A DNA stretch of 64,000 nt from Candidatus Mycalebacterium zealandia (GTDB taxonomy: Bacteria; Desulfobacterota_D; UBA1144; Nemesobacterales; Mycalebacteriaceae), in NCBI GenBank assembly GCA_014075295.1, contig CP046180.1:124001-188000 (forward strand), written 5' to 3'. The notes beneath the pieces were generated by a model. It did not search any database. It was given only the letters and a program-made list of their open reading frames with translations, and was not told where the DNA came from. Made by a program: the position numbers and the translations under genes. This document shows, piece by piece, positions 44,762-52,564 of this stretch. Within the stretch, counting starts at the first letter, position 1; every line of letters starts with the position of its first letter.

Positions 44762-45925
44762 ATGTTGTTGGGCAATTATCCGGGAAAACAAGGACTGAAA
44801 TTGCCTGCTACAAAGTTCAAAAAACTCTCTCCTCCCCCGCGGATATTGCTCGGACCCGGTCCGAGCAACGTGAGCAAGGCGGCTTATGACGCGCTCGCAA
44901 CGCCGATTATCGGGCATCTTGACCCGGATTTTCTTGCGATGATGGACGAAATCGGTGAGATGCTGCGCACGGTTTTTCAGACCCGCAACCGGCTCACAAT
45001 TCCGATGTCGGGCACGGGAAGTTCGGGAATGGAAACGGCTTTTGTGAACGTGATTGACCCCGGAGACACAGTCGTTATAGGTGTGAACGGGGTTTTTGGT
45101 GAAAGAATGTGCGATGTGGCGGAGCGTTGCGGAGCGAAAACCGTCAGGGTGGAGGCGCCGTGGGGAGATATCATCGAGCCAGACGGATTCATTTCCGCGC
45201 TCAAAAAAAATCCCGAAGCAAAAATCGCGGCAATAGTTCACGCCGAAACCTCAACCGGCGCGCGCCAGCCGCTTGAAGAGATTGGAAACCATCTGCGCGA
45301 CACGGACACGATTTTTCTCGTGGACGCCGTAACCTCGCTTGCCGGATGCGATTTGAAGATTGACGACTGGGGCGTGGACATTTGCTACAGCGGAACACAA
45401 AAATGTTTAAGCATTCCGCCGGGAATATCGCCCGTAACCTTCAGCGAGAAAGCTGAAAACGCCCTTTTTTCCAAAAAAAACAAGGTTCAAAGTTGGTATC
45501 TTGACCTCTCAATGATTTGCAAATACTGGGGAAGCGAGAGGGTTTATCACCATACCGCGCCGGTCTCAATGCTTTTCGCGCTGAGGGAGGGTTTGAGGAT
45601 TGTGCTTGAAGAAGGGCTTCAAAACCGGTTTGAACGACACGAAAAACTCGGGCGGATGCTTTCGGAAAAATTGTCCGCGCTAGGGTTTGAGCCTTTCGCC
45701 CGCGAGGGTTTCCAGCTACCGATGCTTGCTTCGGTGATACTGCCCGAAGGGCTTGATGACGCCGAAACAAGACGGACTTTGCTTAACGAATACAAAATTG
45801 AAGTGGGTCCCGGGCTTGGGGAAACAAAGGGCAAAATCTGGCGAATAGGGCTTATGGGCGAAAGTTGCTCGGCGGAAAATGTGGAAGCGCTCTCAAGCGC
45901 TCTCAAGAGTTTGCGGGGCGGTTGA
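44762..45925 (+). CDS. Alanine/serine-glyoxylate aminotransferase-family enzyme (class V, PLP)
   Basis: From the ATG at 44762 there are 387 residues with LLGPGPSNVS near the N terminus, MSGTGSSGMETAFVN, DAVTSLAGCDLKIDDWGVDICYSGTQK with the PLP lysine, and CLSIPPGISPVTFS following. The family makes glycine from glyoxylate using alanine or serine. The exact donor is not readable. An in-frame TTG at 44738 is the alternative start. Divergent from the glutaredoxin gene and followed by rplM with its own promoter. Confidence 0.85.
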   Translation: MLLGNYPGKQGLKLPATKFKKLSPPPRILLGPGPSNVSKAAYDALATPIIGHLDPDFLAMMDEIGEMLRTVFQTRNRLTIPMSGTGSSGMETAFVNVIDPGDTVVIGVNGVFGERMCDVAERCGAKTVRVEAPWGDIIEPDGFISALKKNPEAKIAAIVHAETSTGARQPLEEIGNHLRDTDTIFLVDAVTSLAGCDLKIDDWGVDICYSGTQKCLSIPPGISPVTFSEKAENALFSKKNKVQSWYLDLSMICKYWGSERVYHHTAPVSMLFALREGLRIVLEEGLQNRFERHEKLGRMLSEKLSALGFEPFAREGFQLPMLASVILPEGLDDAETRRTLLNEYKIEVGPGLGETKGKIWRIGLMGESCSAENVEALSSALKSLRGG

Positions 45926-45941
45926 TTAAAGCGCGCGCGGT

Positions 45942-45969
45942 TTGACTTGTTTTGTGTTTTCGTTATAAT
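45942..45969 (+). promoter_or_regulatory. Strong sigma-70 promoter of rplM-rpsI
   Basis: TTGACT (45942-45947), 16-nt spacer, perfect TATAAT (45964-45969). The rplM ATG at 45988 leaves a leader of only about 12 nt, with no room for a full Shine-Dalgarno. Confidence 0.7.
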
Positions 45970-45987
45970 CGCAACCCTGTAATCCTC

Positions 45988-46416
45988 ATGAAAACTTACG
46001 TTGAGAAATCCGCCGCGGGCGGGAGAAAATGGCGCGTTGTTGACGCTGACGGAAAAACTCTCGGGCGGCTTGCGACAAAGCTTGCCACAATTCTGCGCGG
46101 CAAGGATAAACCTGAGTTTACTCCTCACGCGGACACGGGCGATTTTGTTGTTGTGGTCAACGCGGAGAAAGTTCACCTGACGGGCAACAAACTCGCGGAC
46201 AAAATGTATTATCGCCACACGGGCTACCCGGGCGGCTTGAAGTCAACTTCGGCGCAAACCCTGTCCGAGACAAAACCCGAAGAGGTTTTGAAAAAAGCGG
46301 TTTGGGGAATGCTCCCGAAAAACAAATCACAGAAAAAACTGATTAGCAGGCTCAAGGTGTATGCCGGAGAGTCTCATCCGCACGCCGCTCAAAACCCCAG
46401 CCCGGCGGATTTGTAA
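45988..46416 (+). CDS. rplM: 50S ribosomal protein L13
   Basis: The 142-residue protein [20 protein letters not shown] has [51 protein letters not shown] and [17 protein letters not shown], the full L13 pattern. The frame upstream of 45988 lies in the promoter and is excluded. First gene of rplM-rpsI. Confidence 0.97.
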   Translation: MKTYVEKSAAGGRKWRVVDADGKTLGRLATKLATILRGKDKPEFTPHADTGDFVVVVNAEKVHLTGNKLADKMYYRHTGYPGGLKSTSAQTLSETKPEEVLKKAVWGMLPKNKSQKKLISRLKVYAGESHPHAAQNPSPADL

Positions 46417-46436
46417 TTTTCAGACGGTAGGAAGCA

Positions 46437-46838
46437 ATGGCTGCAAGTGAAACAAACATCTTTAATGGAACGGGAAGAAGGAAAAACTCGGTCGCGTCCG
46501 TATGGGTAAGACCGGGTTCGGGAAAAATCACAATCAATAAAAAGGACGTTGAGCAATACTTTCCGCGCCGCACATGGCAGATAAAAGTGAATGAGCCGCT
46601 TGAGATAACAAACTCAGCGGGGCAGGTTGACGTGTCGGTTAATGTAAGAGGCGGCGGGCTGACCGGGCAGGCGGGCTCAATAAGCCACGGGCTTTCCAGA
46701 GCTCTTTTGAAATATGACGAGACTTTGAGAAAAAAATTGAAATCCGCCGGGCTTTTAAGACGTGACTCAAGAATGGTGGAAAGCAAAAAATACGGCAGAA
46801 AAAAGGCGCGGCGCGGACAGCAGTTCTCAAAGAGGTAA
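46437..46838 (+). CDS. rpsI: 30S ribosomal protein S9
   Basis: The 133-residue protein has [39 protein letters not shown] and ends [17 protein letters not shown], the S9 signature with the basic C-terminal tail that reaches the P-site tRNA. ACGGTAGGAAG lies in front of the ATG. The end carries the ribosome site of the next gene. Confidence 0.97.
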   Translation: MAASETNIFNGTGRRKNSVASVWVRPGSGKITINKKDVEQYFPRRTWQIKVNEPLEITNSAGQVDVSVNVRGGGLTGQAGSISHGLSRALLKYDETLRKKLKSAGLLRRDSRMVESKKYGRKKARRGQQFSKR

Positions 46839-46843
46839 CATTC

Positions 46844-48187
46844 TTGCCCCCTAAAAAGACTCCCAAAAAAGGGAAAGGGAGAAAAATTTCCTCCCCTGAA
46901 GGAAAACTCGGCGTTCTTCTTCCGGGTATCAGCGGGGCGGTAAGCACAACATTCATAGTCGGAGTTGAGTCTTTCAACAAAGGCGTGGGCGAACCCATCG
47001 GCTCACTCACCCAACTGGGAACCATACGCTTGGGCAAGCGGACGGCGCGCAAAAGCCCGAAAATAAAAGATCTTTTTCCGCTCACAGATTGCAAAAATCT
47101 GGTTTTCGGCGGTTGGGACATAGCGGATGAAAGTTGCCGTGACGCAGCAATCAGATCGGGAGTTCTGGATATGCCGACCCTTGACGAAGTGAAAGATGAA
47201 ACCGGCGGCATAAGGCCGATGAAGGCTGTTTTCAACAAAAAATATGTCAAAAATCTTTCCGGCTCCCATGTGAAGAAAGGAAAAACAAAGATGGAGCTCG
47301 CCGAGCAGTTGATTGACGACATAGCGGAATTCAAGAAACAAAACGGTTTGCGGCGCGCCGTTATGGTGTGGTGCGGAAGCACTGAAACATACATAAAGCC
47401 ATCCGCCGTTCACGGTTCCGTGCAAAAGTTTGAAAAGGGACTCAAAAGCAACCATTCTGACATCGCGCCGAGCATGATTTACGCCTACGCGGCTATAAAA
47501 TCGGGTGTTCCATACGCCAACGGAGCGCCTAACCTTTCGGCAGACATTCCAGCGCTTATTGAACTCGCGAAAAAGCACAAAGTTCCAATTTGCGGAAAAG
47601 ACTTCAAAACCGGTCAAACGCTGATGAAAACCATCATCGCTCCGGGGCTGAAAGCCAGAATGTTGGGCTTGAACGGCTGGTTTTCAACAAACATTCTCGG
47701 CAACAGAGACGGCGAGGTGCTTGATGACCCCGGCTCGTTCAAAACGAAAGAAGAAAGCAAGTTGAGCGTGCTTGAACACATCCTGCAACCCGAATTCCAT
47801 CCCGAACTTTATTCGGACTACTATCACAAGGTCAGAATCAACTACTATCCGCCGCGCGGAGATGAAAAAGAGGCGTGGGACAACATAGATATCTTCGGGT
47901 GGCTGGGCTATCCGATGCAGGTAAAAATCAACTTTCTGTGCCGCGACAGCATTCTTGCCGCCCCAGTCGTGCTTGACCTTGTGATGTTTCTGGACCTCGC
48001 ACAAAGGGCGGGAATGAGCGGAATACAGGAATGGCTTTCGTTCTATTTCAAAAGCCCGATGGTTGCTCCGGGACTTTACCCGGAACATGATGTTTTCATT
48101 CAACTTACCAAACTGAAAAACACCCTCCGCCACATTGCTGGCGAAGAGCAGATTACGCATCTGGGATTGGAATACTACGAGAAGTAG
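46844..48187 (+). CDS. Myo-inositol-1-phosphate synthase
   Basis: The 447-residue protein (LGVLLPGISGAVSTTFIVGV nucleotide-binding start, SMIYAYAAIKSGVPYANGAPN, VPICGKDFKTGQTLMKTIIAP, GWFSTNILGNRDG) matches the MIPS family. It converts glucose-6-phosphate to inositol-1-phosphate with NAD. It appears to start at TTG (46844) with AGAGGT 8 nt upstream, 5 bp after rpsI, so it may be cotranscribed with ribosomal genes. No phosphatidylinositol synthase is in the window. Confidence 0.9.
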   Translation: MPPKKTPKKGKGRKISSPEGKLGVLLPGISGAVSTTFIVGVESFNKGVGEPIGSLTQLGTIRLGKRTARKSPKIKDLFPLTDCKNLVFGGWDIADESCRDAAIRSGVLDMPTLDEVKDETGGIRPMKAVFNKKYVKNLSGSHVKKGKTKMELAEQLIDDIAEFKKQNGLRRAVMVWCGSTETYIKPSAVHGSVQKFEKGLKSNHSDIAPSMIYAYAAIKSGVPYANGAPNLSADIPALIELAKKHKVPICGKDFKTGQTLMKTIIAPGLKARMLGLNGWFSTNILGNRDGEVLDDPGSFKTKEESKLSVLEHILQPEFHPELYSDYYHKVRINYYPPRGDEKEAWDNIDIFGWLGYPMQVKINFLCRDSILAAPVVLDLVMFLDLAQRAGMSGIQEWLSFYFKSPMVAPGLYPEHDVFIQLTKLKNTLRHIAGEEQITHLGLEYYEK

Positions 48188-48205
48188 GTTCGGGTTAGAA
48201 ACCAA

Positions 48206-49447
48206 TCAATTCTGCATAAAACTGTAAAGGTGGTCTCCGATTTCGGAGTTTTTGAGTTTATTGAGCGAGTGTTTTTCAATCTGTCGGATTCTTTCGCGGG
48301 TCAGGTTGAATTTCTTTCCTATCTCATCAAGGGTTGAAGTACCGTTCTGGTCTATTCCGAAGCGCAGTTTTATTATCTCTTCTTCCCTCTCGTTGAGATG
48401 CTGTTTGAGCGCCTCGCGCAATTTTTCCGCAAGTGCTTTTTTCGCGATTACAAAATCAGGAATTGAGTCCCCCTGATCGGGAACGGAATCAAGCAGTGTG
48501 GCGTTTTTGCCCTCTAAAATAGGGGTGTCAAGACTTACCGCATCGTTTGTGGAATTCAAAATCCTTTTAACAACCTCAACCGTTATGCCGGATTCAAGCG
48601 ATATTTCCTCAGGCGTGGGTTTTCTGTCCGTAGTTTTGGACAGTTTGGCGACCGTTTTGTATACGCGGTTTGCCTGTTCAAGCAGATAGACGGGCACCTT
48701 AATTGTTCTGGTCTGTCCCTGAAGCGCTCTGAGAATTGCCTGATGTATCCACCACGAGGCGTAAGTTGAAAACTTGTACCCCTTTGTGTGGTCAAACCTC
48801 TCAACGGCGCGCATAAGACCGAGGTTGCCCTCCTGAATCAAATCGGGCAGGGAAAGCCCTCTGTTTGTGTATCTCCTTGATATTGTTATGACAAGCCGCA
48901 GATTCGCCTTGACGAATTTCTGCTTCATACGCTGCGCTTTTTTCTCCTGAGAAATCCGCGCGAGTTTCCTCAACACCTCCGTGCGCCCTTCGTATTCCGA
49001 TTTTTTGCCGGAACTTCTCGCCATTGCGCTCTTTTTTTCCAACCGCTCAATTCTAGTGGGAACGGCGTATTTCTTTTCCTGATTTCTGTATTTCCGGTCC
49101 GTATCCTCGGCAACCGCCTCGTATTTTTTTATCTTGGACGATATTTCAACTTCCTGCTTTGCCGTGAACAAGTCTTCCGAAGACATATCCTTGAAATAAA
49201 CATAGAGAAGCCTCATATGTTCGTCAGGATTGAAATCACCCTTTTTCTTTTTCGCGTTGTTTGACGCCTCAATAAAATCCTGAGGCGGGGGCGGTTCGGG
49301 AAAATCAGAGTCGGTCGAAGCGGTTACGGTTTCTTCGTTAGGCTCAAGCCCCGCATCCTTTCCATTTTCGGAAACCGGAAAAGACTTTTCCCCCGCGCTA
49401 TTTTCATTGAGAGCTTCGGGTTTCTGTTTTTTTTCTTTTTTTGCCAT
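48206..49447 (-). CDS. Sigma-70 family RNA polymerase sigma factor (RpoD/RpoS-like)
   Basis: The 413-residue protein has a Lys/Glu/Pro-rich N-terminal tail (about 1-70, no region 1.1 recognised), then region 1.2 ([20 protein letters not shown]), region 2 ([55 protein letters not shown]), region 3 and region 4 ([37 protein letters not shown]). It belongs to groups 1-2. Missing region 1.1 and FKDM instead of LREIG suggest a group 2 (RpoS-like) role, but it could be the housekeeping factor. Convergent with the inositol gene. Confidence 0.9.
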   Translation of the reverse strand: MAKKEKKQKPEALNENSAGEKSFPVSENGKDAGLEPNEETVTASTDSDFPEPPPPQDFIEASNNAKKKKGDFNPDEHMRLLYVYFKDMSSEDLFTAKQEVEISSKIKKYEAVAEDTDRKYRNQEKKYAVPTRIERLEKKSAMARSSGKKSEYEGRTEVLRKLARISQEKKAQRMKQKFVKANLRLVITISRRYTNRGLSLPDLIQEGNLGLMRAVERFDHTKGYKFSTYASWWIHQAILRALQGQTRTIKVPVYLLEQANRVYKTVAKLSKTTDRKPTPEEISLESGITVEVVKRILNSTNDAVSLDTPILEGKNATLLDSVPDQGDSIPDFVIAKKALAEKLREALKQHLNEREEEIIKLRFGIDQNGTSTLDEIGKKFNLTRERIRQIEKHSLNKLKNSEIGDHLYSFMQN

Positions 49448-49497
49448 AAACCACTCTTGAGTTAGTTAAACGGACAGAAATTAAATATGGCTAGATC

Positions 49498-50103
49498 TCA
49501 GACCGCGGAGAATCTCTTTTCCGCCTGTTTCCAGTCGACGACGTTCCACCACGCCTTGATATAGTCCGGACGTTTGTTTTGATAGTTCAAGTAGTATGCG
49601 TGCTCCCAGACATCAAGCCCCAGTATTGGGGTGAGTCCGTCTGATATGGGGTTGTCCTGATTGGGTGTTGAAGTAACAACAAGTTTGCCGGAATCCACAC
49701 AGAGCCACGCCCAGCCGCTTCCAAAACGGGTCGCTCCCGCCGCCGCGAACGCATCCTTGAAAGCGTCAAAACCTCCAAAAGCCGCATCTATGGACTCGGC
49801 GAGCTTTCCTGACGGAGCGCCGCCGCCATCAGGCGACATGCAGGTCCAGAAAAAAGTGTGATTGACGTGTCCCCCGCCGTTGTTTCTCACAGCTCCCCTG
49901 ATATCTTCGGGAACAGAGTTCAAATCCTTTACGAGGTCTTCCGCGCTTTTGTCTCCCAGTTCGGGGTGTTTTTCCATCGCGGCGTTCAGGTTTGTAATAT
50001 AGGTGTTGTGGTGCTTGGAATGATGTATTTCCATCGTCCGCGCGTCAATGTGCGGCTCCAGAGCGCCATAGCCATACGGTAGTTCAGGTAAAGTGTGCGC
50101 CAT
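49498..50103 (-). CDS. Superoxide dismutase (Mn/Fe type)
   Basis: The 201-residue protein has the four metal ligands H27, H82, D164 and H168 ([26 protein letters not shown]). The GGGHVNH stretch and Q149 in NQDNP are typical of manganese enzymes, so MnSOD or a cambialistic enzyme is more likely than FeSOD. No signal peptide: cytoplasmic. AAGGAG precedes the ATG. Confidence 0.95.
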   Translation of the reverse strand: MAHTLPELPYGYGALEPHIDARTMEIHHSKHHNTYITNLNAAMEKHPELGDKSAEDLVKDLNSVPEDIRGAVRNNGGGHVNHTFFWTCMSPDGGGAPSGKLAESIDAAFGGFDAFKDAFAAAGATRFGSGWAWLCVDSGKLVVTSTPNQDNPISDGLTPILGLDVWEHAYYLNYQNKRPDYIKAWWNVVDWKQAEKRFSAV

Positions 50104-50159
50104 TCCTATCTCCTTGGTATCAATGCGAAAAACAGGCTTCGCCTCTCACCAGGAAGCAC

Positions 50160-50165
50160 ATTATA
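50160..50165 (-). promoter_or_regulatory. -10 element of the superoxide dismutase gene
   Basis: On the minus strand a perfect TATAAT (50165-50160) about 57 nt before the sod ATG. The -35 region 17 nt further upstream is weak (TTTAAT), which could mean activation by a regulator. Confidence 0.45.
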
Positions 50166-50223
50166 ACACAAAACTTTTCAACATTAAAGCGGAATTCACG
50201 TTAGCGGAGATTTTGGAGAAAAA

Positions 50224-51630
50224 CTAACCGCCGCGACGGGTTTCAAGAAGGTCGGGAACGAGTCCATCCAGTTTGATTCTGAGGTTTTGAGCCCCTTTGA
50301 CCGCTTTGTGAGAATCGCTTATAACCACACCGCCCGCCCATATTATTTCGCCTTTGCAGGTGAATATCGGTAGTCTGGTTCTCAGAAATGAGGGGATTTT
50401 TCTTTCAGTAAAAACGGATTTGAGTTTTTTCGTGCCGCTCATTCCAAGCGGAACGGTTCTGTCTCCGGGTCTGAAATTCCTGACTTCAATGGGAAATCCA
50501 GTTTTTTCAAGAGAGAAATGGCCCACATCTCTCCTTTCCCACAGGGAGATATCGGAGGTTTTTTCAAAAAACGCACTGTTTCCGTCCGGAAGGTCTTTCG
50601 CCCCTTCGCCCTTTACCGTCAGTTTGTAGTCGTCCGCCGCGCCACACCGGAGAACAAGGCAGAAAAAACCGTAACTTTTCTCCATAGCCGCGCCACGAGG
50701 AAGACTCACCGCTCCGGACCGCGCAGGCGACATCAAGAGCGCGTCCATCTCTTCAAGGTGTGAAAACTCCAACCTCTCCAGTCCCCCCGTTGCAGTCGCG
50801 TAAGCCGTCCTTAAAAGTTCAGACCTGACCGCTCTGTGAACCGCGCGAAATTCGCTAACCGAACCGGCAAGCAAGCCTTTCGTGCCAGGGCTGGTAAACA
50901 CTTGTGGAAAAATACGGGAGGCTTGAAGTGATATGTAGGAGGACTGCCGTCCCGCCGTGTCAGCAAGGCGGTTGAGCGCTTTTTTCATCTGCGGATTGAA
51001 GGTTTCAAGTAGCGGAAGCAACTGCTTTCTCACGCGGTTTCTCGTAAAAATCGTCAAATCATTGCTGCTGTCCTCAACCCATTTTTCGCCCGCGTCCGCA
51101 AGATATTCCATAACCTCTTCGCGGGAAACATTGATGAGGGGTCTGATAAGATTGTCCGAGCGCGGCTTGATTGAGGAAATGCCGAGAGTTCCGCTTCCTC
51201 GAAGCATTCTCATCAAAACCGTCTCCGCCCTGTCGTCCGCGGTGTGAGCGGTTGCGATCCTCTCCGCGCCCGTTTTTTCGCAAACCTCGGCGAAAAACTC
51301 ATATCTGAGCTCGCGAGCGGCGCTCTCTATTGAAAGTTTTTTCTGTTTTGAAAACGCTTCGGTGTCGCACGAACTCACTTCAAACCGCAAATCCAGTTTT
51401 TCGCAAAGACGTGAAACAAATTCCTCGTCCCGTTCAGACTCCCGCCCGCGCAAACGGTGATTGAAATGGCAGACAATAATCTCCGGCGCGTTCTCTTCAA
51501 GACGCGTGAGCGCGTGGACAAGCGCGACCGAATCCGCTCCCCCGGAAACTCCCGCGACCACTTTCATCGCGGGGCGCGGAAGCATATCAAACTCTTTGAG
51601 AGCCGCCGTTAGTTTTTCTTGTAAACTCAC
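50224..51630 (-). CDS. tilS: tRNA(Ile)-lysidine synthetase
   Basis: The 468-residue protein has the PP-loop SGGADS (residues 29-34), CHFNHRLRGRESERDEEFV, ATAHTADDRAETVLMRMLRGSG and the C-terminal tRNA-binding domain (FRPGDRTVPLGMSGTKKLK). It converts C34 of the minor tRNA-Ile to lysidine, changing decoding from AUG to AUA. It starts at GTG with a 4-bp GTGA overlap with the stop codon of the DUF502 gene. Confidence 0.95.
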   Translation of the reverse strand: MSLQEKLTAALKEFDMLPRPAMKVVAGVSGGADSVALVHALTRLEENAPEIIVCHFNHRLRGRESERDEEFVSRLCEKLDLRFEVSSCDTEAFSKQKKLSIESAARELRYEFFAEVCEKTGAERIATAHTADDRAETVLMRMLRGSGTLGISSIKPRSDNLIRPLINVSREEVMEYLADAGEKWVEDSSNDLTIFTRNRVRKQLLPLLETFNPQMKKALNRLADTAGRQSSYISLQASRIFPQVFTSPGTKGLLAGSVSEFRAVHRAVRSELLRTAYATATGGLERLEFSHLEEMDALLMSPARSGAVSLPRGAAMEKSYGFFCLVLRCGAADDYKLTVKGEGAKDLPDGNSAFFEKTSDISLWERRDVGHFSLEKTGFPIEVRNFRPGDRTVPLGMSGTKKLKSVFTERKIPSFLRTRLPIFTCKGEIIWAGGVVISDSHKAVKGAQNLRIKLDGLVPDLLETRRGG

Positions 51631-52268
51631 TCTTTTGACGAAGAGGAAAGCCCGCCGGAGATAATCACGTTAAAAGCCTGCTCAACGGAAAGGGGAATTT
51701 CCCTGACTTTGGATTCGGGAACCATCAGATAGAAACCGCTTGTGGGATTGGGTGTTGTCGGCACAAAAATGTTCACAAGCGTTTCATCAAGCACATTATG
51801 CGCCTCGCCGGGCTTCATTCTGCCCATCACAAAACCGATTGAATAGATGTCTTTCTTCGGATACTCAAACATCACAACCCCTTTACCCTTCTGATGTGAA
51901 TGGCCGAGAAGTGTGTTCAAAATCTGCTTTGAGGCGTTATAGACGGTTCTAATAACCGGAATGGAAAGAATTATGGACTCTATAAAACTGACCAAGCGGT
52001 TGCCAAGTATGTTTCTAACCACATATCCGGCGACCAGAACGAAAATTACCGTGCCGGAAATACCTATTGAGAAAGAGATTAATTTCACAACCCCTGCCGG
52101 AAAATGCATGGCCGGGAACCAGTGTTGGAGAGCCATTGAGGGCACGGCGCTGACAAGCGAATAGAGCCAGCCCGAAATTACGTAGACAAAAAACAGCGCG
52201 AGCCCGAACGGAACAATCACCGCGAGTCCGGTTAAAAAAGCGTTTCTGATGGAATTGAAAAAACTCAT
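51627..52268 (-). CDS. DUF502 family membrane protein
   Basis: From the ATG at 52268 there are 213 residues with two membrane segments (about 9-36 and 60-90), then ILSIPVIRTVYNASKQILNTL and FVPTTPNPTSGFYLMVPES, the DUF502 pattern. Function unknown. A longer frame to 52358 overlaps ihfA and is rejected. It lies between ihfA and tilS, ending in the tilS start. Confidence 0.85.
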   Translation of the reverse strand: MSFFNSIRNAFLTGLAVIVPFGLALFFVYVISGWLYSLVSAVPSMALQHWFPAMHFPAGVVKLISFSIGISGTVIFVLVAGYVVRNILGNRLVSFIESIILSIPVIRTVYNASKQILNTLLGHSHQKGKGVVMFEYPKKDIYSIGFVMGRMKPGEAHNVLDETLVNIFVPTTPNPTSGFYLMVPESKVREIPLSVEQAFNVIISGGLSSSSKE

Positions 52269-52269
52269 A

Positions 52270-52560
52270 TCAATCCGTTTTTGAGTTCGCCTTATCACGC
52301 AAAATCCTGCTGGGCTTGAAAACAACGTCGTTTCTCGGAGGGATGAACACCTCTTCACCGGTCGCGGGATTTCTGCCTTTTTTGGGCTTTCTCTTTTTCA
52401 CATGCAGGGTGCCGAAACGGGGCAGTTTTACGGAATTGCCCTCTTTTAGGGCTTCTTTCACAGTTTGAAAAAAGTAGTCCACAATGTCGGCGGACTCCCT
52501 TTTTGAAAGCCCGAGGTTTGCGTGAATTGAGTCCGCCATGTTTTTTTTCGTCACGGCCAT
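52270..52560 (-). CDS. ihfA: Integration host factor alpha-like protein (HU/IHF family)
   Basis: From the ATG at 52560 the protein has 96 residues: MAVTKKNMADSIHANLGLSK, SVKLPRFGTLHVKKRKPKKG, RNPATGEEVFIPPRNDVVFK. The position directly behind pheT is the classic place of ihfA in proteobacteria, which supports IHF alpha over HU. AGGTGA lies upstream of this ATG. It is distinct from the HU at 23.6 kb. Confidence 0.88.
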   Translation of the reverse strand: MAVTKKNMADSIHANLGLSKRESADIVDYFFQTVKEALKEGNSVKLPRFGTLHVKKRKPKKGRNPATGEEVFIPPRNDVVFKPSRILRDKANSKTD

Positions 52561-52564
52561 TGCT

